This document shows, piece by piece, positions 24,329 to 31,707 of a stretch of DNA of 63,139 bases (the first letter of the stretch is position 1; the number at the start of each line of letters is the position of its first letter). The stretch covers positions 1-63,139 of the forward strand of contig CACJUH010000007.1 in assembly GCA_902596545.1 (NCBI GenBank), read 5' to 3'. This DNA comes from an uncultured Candidatus Actinomarina sp. GTDB taxonomy: Bacteria > Actinomycetota > Acidimicrobiia > Actinomarinales > Actinomarinaceae. Both the position numbers and the translations under genes were made by a program. A model generated the notes under the pieces. That model had not been told where the DNA came from. It saw only the letters and a list, made by a program, of their open reading frames with translations, and searched no databases.

Positions 24329-25159
24329 TTGAATCTAAAACTTAGGGCCTATTTTTTAATAAGTCTTTTAGCTATTTCTTGGGGTACAATTCCTCTAATT
24401 ATCAGAACATCAGATATTAGCCCACTTTCACTTGTAGGTATTAGAACATTTCTAGGGTCAATTTTTCTCTTGTTATTTGTTCTCAAGAAAAGAGGTATAA
24501 CTAGGAAATTATTCAATTCTGGATTTGTATTAGGACCTTTATTAGCAATTCACTGGTCAACTATGTTTAAGTCTATAGAACTTAATAGTGTTGCAGTTGG
24601 AATTGGACTTGTGTTTTCTTATCCAATTTTTGTAATATTGATTGAAATATTAAGAGGTCAAAAGGTTGTAAGAGCTCAAATCTTAATAATTTTTACTGGA
24701 TTCTTTGGTTTGTTTTTTCTACTAGATATCTCAACTATTGCCTCACCAATTGGAGTTCTTTACGGGATTATCAGTGCAATAACTCTTGCAATCCTTATTA
24801 TTTATGGATCCGAAAAGTCAAAAGAATATGGCGGTTTAAACGTTGCATTTATACAGGTAAGTTTTGCAGCAGTATGTTTATCTCCATTTACAGTTTCTGG
24901 ATTTGGTTGGATGTTAGAGAATTTAATGGTAAGTATATTTTTGGGATTCTTTTTAACAGGAGTAGGTTTAGCCACTTATTGGTATGTGGTAAAAATTATT
25001 ACACCATTGTCAATTGGGACAATAACCTATCTAGAACCAGTCACGGGAGTAATTATCGGCACTTTGATTTTAAACGAATCGCTAAAAGGTTTTCAATATT
25101 TTGGCTTTGGTTTAGTTATTATTGCAGGAATAGCTCAGGTTTATTTAGATTCTAAATAG
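24329..25159 (+). CDS. EamA/DMT-family transporter
   Basis: The 276-residue protein has about ten membrane helices in two EamA repeats: the first around 5-125, the second from about 140. PVTGVIIGTLILNE near the C-terminus is the usual last-repeat motif. DMT transporters export or import amino acids and other metabolites; substrate unknown. The start is a TTG three bases after dnaB, without a clear ribosome site, so it probably rides on dnaB translation. Its tail overlaps the convergent IspD-like gene by 19 bases. Confidence 0.82.
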   Translation: MNLKLRAYFLISLLAISWGTIPLIIRTSDISPLSLVGIRTFLGSIFLLLFVLKKRGITRKLFNSGFVLGPLLAIHWSTMFKSIELNSVAVGIGLVFSYPIFVILIEILRGQKVVRAQILIIFTGFFGLFFLLDISTIASPIGVLYGIISAITLAILIIYGSEKSKEYGGLNVAFIQVSFAAVCLSPFTVSGFGWMLENLMVSIFLGFFLTGVGLATYWYVVKIITPLSIGTITYLEPVTGVIIGTLILNESLKGFQYFGFGLVIIAGIAQVYLDSK

Positions 25160-25599
25160 ACTTCAGGCTCAAGTGCTTTATATTGGTCATAGTAAGAACT
25201 ATTTAAAGCCATGAATTTATTAAAGCTCCACACTGCATATTTATCGAAGTAAGACTTAATCATTCCAATGGTTGCTTTTGATGGGGTTGATAATCTAATA
25301 TATTCTTCTCTATCAAGGTGTTCAACTATCTGACCATCTGTATTTATTTTTTTAATTGCATTAGTTACATTGTTAGTAGTTATTTTGTAGTCTGAACTAA
25401 TTAAGTTGCTGAGCAACATAGAAAGTTTTGGCTCTTCAGGTGCTGTTGCATCTATTATCACGCATTCTGTATCATCATTAAAATTTAATTGATTTGAGTC
25501 TTCAAATTCTCCTAAGTTTTCAAATTTAAGGGATCCATCTTGACCACTTAAATTAAACAAAGTAATAGAAGTATTAATCTCAAGCACTAAAATTTGCAT
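25141..25599 (-). CDS. Short, apparently degenerate IspD-like protein
   Basis: The 152-residue product was not recognised at first, but its middle aligns by eye with the second half of IspD. CVIIDATAPEEPKLSMLL stands where IspD has the VHDAARP region, and NVTNAIKKINTDGQIVEHLD then IRLSTPSKA parallels the VTDTIK...DG.V.E...R...TPQ motif. The N-terminal CTP loop LAGG..R...K is missing, and the catalytic Asp region is changed. It is probably not an active cytidylyltransferase. A genuine ispD lies 1.7 kb away. A regulatory or structural paralogue or a relic is inference. Confidence 0.5.
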   Translation of the reverse strand: MQILVLEINTSITLFNLSGQDGSLKFENLGEFEDSNQLNFNDDTECVIIDATAPEEPKLSMLLSNLISSDYKITTNNVTNAIKKINTDGQIVEHLDREEYIRLSTPSKATIGMIKSYFDKYAVWSFNKFMALNSSYYDQYKALEPEVYLESK

Positions 25600-25674
25600 A
25601 TAAATTAAAGTAATAATATTTTTGAATAATAAGAAATTATTAAAGAAAATTTTTGAATAAGGTTTGATGTAAAT

Positions 25675-27306
25675 ATGACAAATGTTAAGGGTTTAGGTGC
25701 CTCATTAGGTGTTGCAATAGGTTCAGCATTTGTTTATGAGAACGAAATAGATTTCGGTAAACAAGCAGTTATTTCCCAAAGTGAAGCCAGCAAGCAATTG
25801 ATTGATAAATTTAATTTTCAAATTAATGATTTTCGCTCAAAAGATAGAAATGATGAAGCTGATATCTTAGATGCCTATATATTAATACTTCAAGATCCAG
25901 AAATACTCAATCAACTTAATCAAAATCTAGATTCATCAATATCGGAGGTTTATGAAGTTTTTACATCTACAGCAAAAATATTTGAATCTATGGAGGATGA
26001 ATATTTCAAGCAACGAGCTGAAGACATAGTTTCTGTTGGAAAACATCTAGTTTTCAATATGCAAAATATCGAAAAGGAAATCTCATTAAGCGACAATACG
26101 ATTTTAATTGCTAAAGACTTAACACCAGCAGACACATCATCAATGGATTTGAGCAAAGTGTGTGGAATTATATTAAAAGAAGGAGGACTTACTTCACATG
26201 CTGTTATCGTCGCAAAAAATTTGGGTATTCCATGCGTGATTGGTATTAAAGAACAATTAGACACCATTACTAATGGTGAGTCGGTGACAATTGATGGTAG
26301 CACAGGAGATATTGTTGTTTCACCTAGCGATAGTCAGATTTCTGCTTTGGAGCAAAAACAAAGCAAGATTGAGGATTTAATTCAAAATTTCACTGAAAAA
26401 AAATATAAAAATCTTGGAGTTGAGTTTAGAGTCAATATCGGATCGTTAGAAGAAATTAATGCATTTAATCATCCATTTTTAAACTCTATAGGCCTATTTA
26501 GGTCAGAATTTATATATCTTGACAACTCAACCAAACCAACACTTGAACAACAAAGCAGTGTTCTCAAAGAGATAACTCAAAAATTTTCTGGAATTATTGT
26601 TTACAGAACTCTTGATATAGGAGGCGATAAACAAGTAGACTATCTTAATTTGCCTATAGAGGAAAACCCATTTCTTGGTGTTAGGGGCATCAGGTTATCT
26701 CTAGGAAATTTAGACTTATTTGATTCTCAAGTGAAGTCAATTTTAACTTCTGAATCATTAGAAAGAATAAAAATTATGTTTCCTATGATTTCTACAATAG
26801 AAGACTTTATAGAAGCCAAAGCATTTGTTACTAAAATAGCGAAAGAACTTAATGTTGAAGCTCCGCCTATGGGAATTATGGTTGAGACACCAGCATCTGC
26901 ATTTATTGCTGACAAGTTTTCAGAAATTGTTGATTTTATATCCATAGGCACAAATGATTTAACGCAGTATATTATGGCTGCTGATCGTGGCAATATTGAT
27001 TTAGGTCATTACCAAGACCCCCTTCATCCGGCTGTGCTTAGAGCTATATCGAATGTAATTGATTGCTCTAATAAAAATAATATTGAAGTTTCAGTTTGTG
27101 GAGAAATGTCTTCAGATCCGGTTGCAGCATTTGCATTATACATACTTGGTTTAAAGACATTTAGCATGGCCCCATCAGCCGCTCCTTTTGTATTCGAAAT
27201 TTTAAATACACACTCAAAAATTAATAAAGTAACTGTTAAAGAGACTATATTGTCACAAAAAAATGCTGACGAAATAAGAACCACTATCAAGGATATTATA
27301 AGTTGA
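25675..27306 (+). CDS. ptsI: PTS enzyme I (phosphoenolpyruvate-protein phosphotransferase)
   Basis: Enzyme I takes phosphate from PEP and gives it to HPr. The N-terminal HPr-binding/phosphohistidine domain carries the active H175 in GGLTSHAVIVAK. The C-terminal PEP-binding barrel contains LFRSEFIYLD, GVRGIRLSL, SIGTNDLTQY and SVCGEMSSDP with the active Cys. At 543 residues it is slightly short compared with about 570 in E. coli, but complete. It is separated from ptsH by ten kilobases; ptsH sits in the mannitol operon. ispD starts on its stop codon. Confidence 0.95.
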   Translation: MTNVKGLGASLGVAIGSAFVYENEIDFGKQAVISQSEASKQLIDKFNFQINDFRSKDRNDEADILDAYILILQDPEILNQLNQNLDSSISEVYEVFTSTAKIFESMEDEYFKQRAEDIVSVGKHLVFNMQNIEKEISLSDNTILIAKDLTPADTSSMDLSKVCGIILKEGGLTSHAVIVAKNLGIPCVIGIKEQLDTITNGESVTIDGSTGDIVVSPSDSQISALEQKQSKIEDLIQNFTEKKYKNLGVEFRVNIGSLEEINAFNHPFLNSIGLFRSEFIYLDNSTKPTLEQQSSVLKEITQKFSGIIVYRTLDIGGDKQVDYLNLPIEENPFLGVRGIRLSLGNLDLFDSQVKSILTSESLERIKIMFPMISTIEDFIEAKAFVTKIAKELNVEAPPMGIMVETPASAFIADKFSEIVDFISIGTNDLTQYIMAADRGNIDLGHYQDPLHPAVLRAISNVIDCSNKNNIEVSVCGEMSSDPVAAFALYILGLKTFSMAPSAAPFVFEILNTHSKINKVTVKETILSQKNADEIRTTIKDIIS

Positions 27307-27983
27307 AAGTACATTCAATTCTCTTAGCAGGAGGTTCTAGCGATAGATTTAACAATGAGGAAAATAAAGTCTACTTTCCAATTGGCGGTAAGCCAGCCTT
27401 GTCTTGGGCTTTAGAAACCCTCGATAATTCTGATAAGGTGGACTCTATTTTATTGGTAGTAAGAGATGAAGATTGGGATAAAACTAATAATGTAATCGAG
27501 CTTGTAAATCCCAATAAACTTTCTGGTGTGACAATTGGTGGTGATACTAGACATGAAAGTGAATATCAAGGACTTGCATATTTGAAAGAACGCCCTGATG
27601 TTAGTGAGGCAGATTTGATATTAATTCATGACGGTGCAAGACCTTTACTCCCAAGTTATTTACTTGATGAACTCATTGATGTTGCTATTAAATATGGTGC
27701 CTCTGCCCCAGGTTTTAACTCAGATAACTTGATGAAAAAGCAGGAATTTAAAAAAGAAGAAATTCAAGAAACAATTGTAGAAATTCAGACTCCACAAATT
27801 TTTCCAGCATCAGAACTTTGGAAGTCTTACGAATTAGCAAAATTAGATAACTGGCAGGCAGTGGACACCACAGAATGTGTATCAAAATACTCTGAGCTTG
27901 AAGCAGTTGTGATTCCGGGAGATCCAAGGAATATGAAGGTAACTTTTATTGAGGATATATTCGAACTTGAACAAATGATTTGA
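27303..27983 (+). CDS. ispD: 2-C-methyl-D-erythritol 4-phosphate cytidylyltransferase
   Basis: IspD couples CTP to methylerythritol phosphate in isoprenoid synthesis. The 226-residue protein has the nucleotide loop LLAGGSSDRFNNEENK with R15 and K22, HDGARPLL, EIQTPQIF, and NMKVTFIEDI with the late catalytic Lys. The usual DTIK segment reads SDNLMKK, a mild deviation. The start is TTG overlapping the ptsI stop (TTGA), so isoprenoid and PTS expression are linked here, which is not a common pairing. Confidence 0.85.
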   Translation: MKVHSILLAGGSSDRFNNEENKVYFPIGGKPALSWALETLDNSDKVDSILLVVRDEDWDKTNNVIELVNPNKLSGVTIGGDTRHESEYQGLAYLKERPDVSEADLILIHDGARPLLPSYLLDELIDVAIKYGASAPGFNSDNLMKKQEFKKEEIQETIVEIQTPQIFPASELWKSYELAKLDNWQAVDTTECVSKYSELEAVVIPGDPRNMKVTFIEDIFELEQMI

Positions 27984-27987
27984 AAAT

Positions 27988-28011
27988 TTAACTTGAATTA
28001 ATTTAAGTTAA
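27988..28011. promoter_or_regulatory. 24-bp near-perfect palindrome upstream of gutM, operator candidate
   Basis: Outer arms TTAACTT and AAGTTAA flank an A/T core; 22 of 24 positions are symmetric. A further TTAACTT copy starts at 28018, 30 bp from the first, and TTAACTTAA recurs at 29640-29648. The site lies just after ispD and 126 bp before gutM. It could be an operator for the glucitol operon or an A/T-rich 3'-end hairpin of the ptsI-ispD mRNA; no U-tract follows. Confidence 0.45.
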
Positions 28012-28048
28012 AATCAATTAACTTAAAAACATTATAAATTTTTGTTAC

Positions 28049-28070
28049 ATCTTTTTAAAGATTTCGCGAA
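28049..28070. promoter_or_regulatory. Two adjacent short dyads upstream of gutM
   Basis: ATCTTT-TT-AAAGAT (28049-28062) is a perfect 6+6 inverted repeat. It is immediately followed by the palindrome TTCGCGAA (28063-28070). Together with the 24-bp palindrome they make the 153-base gap 27984-28136 rich in symmetry, as expected of a control region. TAGAAT at 28100-28105 is the best -10, with no good -35. Confidence 0.35.
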
Positions 28071-28136
28071 TTTACCAAATCTGGGTGGATTGATTTAGGT
28101 AGAATTAAAGTATCAATTTAGGTTGAAGGGGAAAAG

Positions 28137-28550
28137 GTGTTATCAAATTCACCGTATGCCTTAGGTATAATTTTTGTAACTCTTGCATTAATGTGGGTTT
28201 TACAAATGTCTCTTGCTAAAAGACAAGCGACTGGGTTTTTGAATGCTGTAAACAGCATAAAAGGACCAGGCTTAGAAGTAGCAATAGGAGTCAATCAACC
28301 TAAATGGGGAAGAAAAAAAATCTACCTAGCGATTTCAGTTGATTCAGATTCTACTGTTGTTAATGCTCTTACCCTAGAGGGCGTAACTACTTTTGCAAAA
28401 AGTAAAAACGTTTCATTATTTAATGGTATGAATCTGCAAGAAATTGTTAATTCAAATAACAACGAACCTATCTGGCAAGCTGCAGAAATGGCAGCAAACA
28501 CTTTGATTAAAAAATTTCAAAGCGTGTCAGAAAGTGGTTCAACTAATTAA
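28137..28550 (+). CDS. gutM: GutM-like glucitol operon activator
   Basis: The 137-residue protein has an N-terminal membrane helix (ALGIIFVTLALMWVLQM) followed by a small soluble domain: GLEVAIGVNQPKWGRKKIYLA split by a short loop, then ALTLEGVTTFAKSK. This is the GutM/SrlM pattern. GutM is an auxiliary activator found in glucitol PTS operons, and its mechanism is poorly understood. GTG start with AAGGGG eight bases upstream. No companion repressor (SrlR) or GutR-type regulator gene is present in the window. Confidence 0.8.
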   Translation: MLSNSPYALGIIFVTLALMWVLQMSLAKRQATGFLNAVNSIKGPGLEVAIGVNQPKWGRKKIYLAISVDSDSTVVNALTLEGVTTFAKSKNVSLFNGMNLQEIVNSNNNEPIWQAAEMAANTLIKKFQSVSESGSTN

Positions 28551-28568
28551 TAATAAGGAGGGGGAGAT

Positions 28569-29111
28569 ATGGATGCTTTGGTAGCAGGCGCAGAAGCCTT
28601 TATCCAAGTATTTAGAACCGCTGCTGATGTATTTGTTGGTTTCACAACAGGAATTATTCCTATTGTGGTTGTGTTCTTGACCGCAGTAAACGCTTTGGTC
28701 AAGTTTATTGGTGAGGAGAGAGTAGAGGGCTTTGCAAAATGGGCTTCTCAAGAAGGGGCAATATATATGCCTGTTCGATATACTCTTCTTCCATTTGTAG
28801 CGGTGTTTATGCTAACAAACCCAGTTTGCTATACATTCGGTACATTTTTACCAGAAAAACACAAACCAGCTTTTTATGATTCAGCAGTAAGCTTCGTTCA
28901 TCCAATTACGGGAATTTTTCCACATGCAAATGGAGGAGAATTATTCGTGTGGTTAGGGATTGCAGCAGGTGTAGAAATAGTTGCACCGGATATGGTTACT
29001 GCTTTGGCAGTTAGATATCTTCTTGCCGGTCTTGTTGTCATTTTAATTAGAGGTATCGTAACAGATATTATCTATAACATTATGACTTCTAGAAGGGCAG
29101 GTGTTGAATAA
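28569..29111 (+). CDS. srlA: PTS glucitol/sorbitol-type IIC2 membrane subunit
   Basis: The 180-residue membrane protein matches glucitol PTS IIC (SrlA/GutA type): AFIQVFRTAADVFVGFTTGI at the N-terminus, LLPFVAVFMLTNPVCYTFGTFLPEKHKPAFYDS (in two pieces), and FVHPITGIFPHANGGELF. It forms half of the polyol channel with the next gene. It has the best ribosome site in the operon, AAGGAGGGGGAG, consistent with high expression. The following gene starts on its stop (TAATG). Confidence 0.92.
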   Translation: MDALVAGAEAFIQVFRTAADVFVGFTTGIIPIVVVFLTAVNALVKFIGEERVEGFAKWASQEGAIYMPVRYTLLPFVAVFMLTNPVCYTFGTFLPEKHKPAFYDSAVSFVHPITGIFPHANGGELFVWLGIAAGVEIVAPDMVTALAVRYLLAGLVVILIRGIVTDIIYNIMTSRRAGVE

Positions 29112-29635
29112 TGCAAGCTTTAATAGAAAAAATTGGTCGTTCAGTTGGTGGCGTGGTTGGAACATTGTTCCAAGCAGGTCGTGATGCTGTTGACCTATGT
29201 TTAAAAACAATAATTCCATTTATGGCATTCGTTACATTCGTCATTGGTTTAATTTTAGAAACTGGTGTTGGTGATGCTATTGCTAATGGTATTAAAGGTT
29301 TTGCAAGCAGTTTAGGCGGTCTTATGATCGTTTGTATCATTTGTGCGATACCTGTTTTGTCACCACTACTTGGACCTGGTGCAGTTATAGCCCAGATCGT
29401 AGGTGTGTTGATAGGTACAGAAATTGGACGTGGAAACATTGATGTTTCAATGGCACTTCCAGCATTGTTTGCAATCAACCCGCAGGTTGGTTGTGACTTC
29501 GTACCTGTTGGCCTGGCTCTTGGTGAGGCAGAACCTGAAACAGTTACGGTTGGAGTTCCAGCAGTTCTAACAAGTAGAATGATTACTGGTCCAATCTCAG
29601 TAGTTGTTGGTTATTTATTTGCATTGGGTTTGTAA
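29111..29635 (+). CDS. srlE: PTS glucitol/sorbitol-type IIBC, membrane C-domain only
   Basis: In E. coli the IIBC protein SrlE joins an N-terminal soluble B domain to a membrane C domain (about 319 residues). Here this gene encodes only the membrane portion (174 residues): GRDAVDLCLKTIIPFMAFV, IPVLSPLLGPGAVIAQI, FAINPQVGCDFVPVGLALGE and a final hydrophobic helix. The B domain is a separate gene 75 bases downstream, after a stem-loop. It is coupled to srlA by TAATG. A split with inverted domain order is visible, not inferred. Confidence 0.9.
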   Translation: MQALIEKIGRSVGGVVGTLFQAGRDAVDLCLKTIIPFMAFVTFVIGLILETGVGDAIANGIKGFASSLGGLMIVCIICAIPVLSPLLGPGAVIAQIVGVLIGTEIGRGNIDVSMALPALFAINPQVGCDFVPVGLALGEAEPETVTVGVPAVLTSRMITGPISVVVGYLFALGL

Positions 29636-29665
29636 ACACTTAACTTAACAATTTTTAAATTTGTG

Positions 29666-29689
29666 ACGCTCTGACTAAAATCAGAGCGT
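29666..29689 (+). terminator. Stem-loop between IIC and IIB of the glucitol operon
   Basis: ACGCTCTGA and TCAGAGCGT form a perfect nine-base-pair stem around loop CTAAAA. A shorter outer GT/AC pairing is possible beyond one mismatch. It is 30 bases after the membrane gene stop and 21 bases before the IIB ATG. Only a short T-run (ATTTT) follows, so partial termination or mRNA 3'-end protection are both possible. Confidence 0.65.
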
Positions 29690-29710
29690 TACAGATTTTA
29701 AAGGAGAAAA

Positions 29711-30088
29711 ATGTCAGATTACAAAAAAGTAAAAGTTGAAGCAGGACCAAGCGGTTGGGGAGGTCCTTTAGAAATACAACCAACTGATGAAAAAAAGTAT
29801 ATTGTTTGTATTACTGGTGGAGGCATTCATCCAGTAGCTCAAAAAATAGCTGATTTAACCGGAGCAGAAGCTTTTGATGGTTTTAAATCATCACCAGAAG
29901 GAAGCTTTAAAGCGATGGCTTGTGCAGTAATAGATTGTGGAGGAACAGCAAGAATTGGTGTATATCCTATGAAGGGCGTACCTACTATTGATATTCACGA
30001 CACCACACCAGCAGGTCCACTCGCACAATTTATTAAAGAAGAGAACTTTGTTTCTGGAGTTTCTGAGGATCAAGTTTCTGAAGCTTAA
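29711..30088 (+). CDS. PTS glucitol/sorbitol-type IIB subunit (separate gene)
   Basis: The 125-residue soluble protein corresponds to the N-terminal B domain of SrlE: AGPSGWGGPLEI, VCITGGGIHPVAQKIADLTG, FDGFKSS, VIDCGGTARIGVYP and the final GPLAQFI...FVSGV. The Cys in VIDCGGT is the likely phosphorylated residue by family analogy. It has its own AAAGGAG ribosome site after the stem-loop, so it can be translated independently of the membrane genes. The IIA gene starts on its stop (TAATG). Confidence 0.9.
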   Translation: MSDYKKVKVEAGPSGWGGPLEIQPTDEKKYIVCITGGGIHPVAQKIADLTGAEAFDGFKSSPEGSFKAMACAVIDCGGTARIGVYPMKGVPTIDIHDTTPAGPLAQFIKEENFVSGVSEDQVSEA

Positions 30089-30447
30089 TGCAAATTTATT
30101 CTTCAGAAATAGTAAGAATAGGTGAACAAGCTAAGTTATTTTTAGATGAAGGTATTGTAGTTTTTTTTGGAGACAATGCTCCTGAAGAATTACAAGATTT
30201 TGCTGTAATACACAAACTACAAGAAATTACTGGCAAGATTAAAGTTGGATCCGAAGTAACTCTTTCAGATGTTCAACTCAAAGTAACTGCAGTCGGAGAT
30301 GTTGCAAATGAAAATTTTAAAAACTTGGGACATCTTGTTCTTAAGCTTGACGCTGCAACAGAAGCGGCTCTACCGGGAGATGTTAGTTGTAGTTACGATA
30401 AAAAGCCTGAAATAGAAGTCGGCGATAAGGTAATAATAAACGAATGA
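30088..30447 (+). CDS. srlB: PTS glucitol/sorbitol-type IIA subunit
   Basis: This 119-residue protein follows the GutA/SrlB IIA family: short strands, DEGIVVFFGDNAPEELQDFAVIH near 20-42, and NLGHLVLKLD near 90-100 with a conserved His. It passes phosphate from HPr to IIB. It is coupled to IIB by TAATG and to the dehydrogenase gene by ATGA, so all soluble parts of the operon are translationally linked. Confidence 0.9.
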   Translation: MQIYSSEIVRIGEQAKLFLDEGIVVFFGDNAPEELQDFAVIHKLQEITGKIKVGSEVTLSDVQLKVTAVGDVANENFKNLGHLVLKLDAATEAALPGDVSCSYDKKPEIEVGDKVIINE

Positions 30448-31697
30448 ATTTTACAGAACTTTTAGTAGCTAGAGAAAAAGAACTAGGAAGACCAGTAAAA
30501 GTAGGTCTTGCTGGTGCAGGTCAAATGGGCTCAGGGCTTGCTGCTCAGATAGGAAAAATACCAGGTATGAGTCTTGTCGCATGTGCAGACATTGATACCT
30601 CTAGAGCAGAAAATGCTTTAAAACTTGCAGGAATTCAAAGTGTAAAGCATAACTCTGATGCTTCAGACTCTATTGAAAAAGGACAAGGCGGAGTTGTAGA
30701 CAAAGCAGCAGCCTTAGCAGAATTACCAATAGACATTGTGTTTGAGGCAACAGGAGTTCCATGGGTAGGTGCAGAAGTTGCAGAAGCATGCATAAATGCA
30801 AAGAAGCACATTTTAATGTTAAACGTCGAAACAGATGTCACAATAGGTATGTATTTAGCAAACAAAGCAAACGCAAATGGTGTCGTATACAGTGTTGCCA
30901 ATGGTGATGAACCAGTCGCTTGTAAGGAGCTTTACGACTTCTCTGTTGACCTTGGATTTGAAATTGTATGTGTAGGCAAAGGCAAAAATAATCCATTAGA
31001 TCAAACCGCAAATCCTGATACTTGTTTGGAAAAAGCCACTAGGAAGAAAATGAATCCAAAAATGTTAGCCAGTTTTGAGGATGGATCTAAAACAATGATT
31101 GAAATGACGGCACTTGCAAATGCTATAAATCTACCACCTGACAAAATTGGTATGAACGGGCCTGTAAGTGAGGTCAATGATTTAAACAAAGTCTTAATTC
31201 CTAAAGAAGATGGAGGAGTGTTAGCAGGCACTGGAAGAGTTGATTACGCATTTGGTCCCGCACCCGGTGTGTTCTCAATTGTAAAGTCTGAAAACCCAAC
31301 TGTAATTGAAGAAATGGAATATCTATCAATGGGTGAAGGCCCATACTATACGCTCTACAGACCTTATCATCTTGCTTCAATTGAAGCTCCTAGAAGCATA
31401 GGAATGGCAATTATCAATAATGAGCCTGGATTACAACCAAAATCATGGATTGCTGAAGTTATAGGTCACGCAAAAAAAGATCTTCAAAAGGGAGACCAGA
31501 TTGATGGGATAGGAGGGTTCAGTTCATATGGCGTAACATACCCAGTTTCAGAAGCAGATAATCTAGTTCCACTGGGCCTATTGGAAGGAGCCGTTGTTGT
31601 AAAAGACGTTAAACAAGGTAATCCTATTTCTTATGATTCAGTTGAGCTACCAGAAAACCTAATAAATAATTTAAGAAAATTACAAGAAGATAGTTAA
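30444..31697 (+). CDS. NAD(P)-dependent dehydrogenase with C-terminal SAF domain (COG4091 type)
   Basis: The 417-residue protein has an N-terminal Rossmann region VGLAGAGQMGSGLAAQI (21-37), VFEATGVPWVGAEVA, and a long C-terminal part ending in a SAF-like domain (DNLVPLGLLEGAVVVKDVK). This is the 'homoserine dehydrogenase-like with SAF' family, COG4091. It overlaps the IIA gene by ATGA, in the place where a sorbitol-6-phosphate dehydrogenase (SrlD) would be expected; no SrlD-type SDR is present. I infer action on the imported polyol phosphate or a product, but the reaction is unknown. Confidence 0.75.
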   Translation: MNFTELLVAREKELGRPVKVGLAGAGQMGSGLAAQIGKIPGMSLVACADIDTSRAENALKLAGIQSVKHNSDASDSIEKGQGGVVDKAAALAELPIDIVFEATGVPWVGAEVAEACINAKKHILMLNVETDVTIGMYLANKANANGVVYSVANGDEPVACKELYDFSVDLGFEIVCVGKGKNNPLDQTANPDTCLEKATRKKMNPKMLASFEDGSKTMIEMTALANAINLPPDKIGMNGPVSEVNDLNKVLIPKEDGGVLAGTGRVDYAFGPAPGVFSIVKSENPTVIEEMEYLSMGEGPYYTLYRPYHLASIEAPRSIGMAIINNEPGLQPKSWIAEVIGHAKKDLQKGDQIDGIGGFSSYGVTYPVSEADNLVPLGLLEGAVVVKDVKQGNPISYDSVELPENLINNLRKLQEDS

Positions 31698-31707
31698 ATA
31701 GTTTTTA

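Noticed and set aside
25141-25159. 19-base overlap of EamA and the IspD-like gene as an assembly error
   Set aside because: Both frames end cleanly, and similar convergent overlaps occur throughout the window.
26727-27314. Minus-strand ORFs across ptsI
   Set aside because: They are antisense shadows of a strongly conserved enzyme I frame.
28539-29478. Minus-strand ORFs opposite the glucitol membrane genes
   Set aside because: Their Pro/Ile-rich composition is that expected from the reverse complement of hydrophobic transporter codons.
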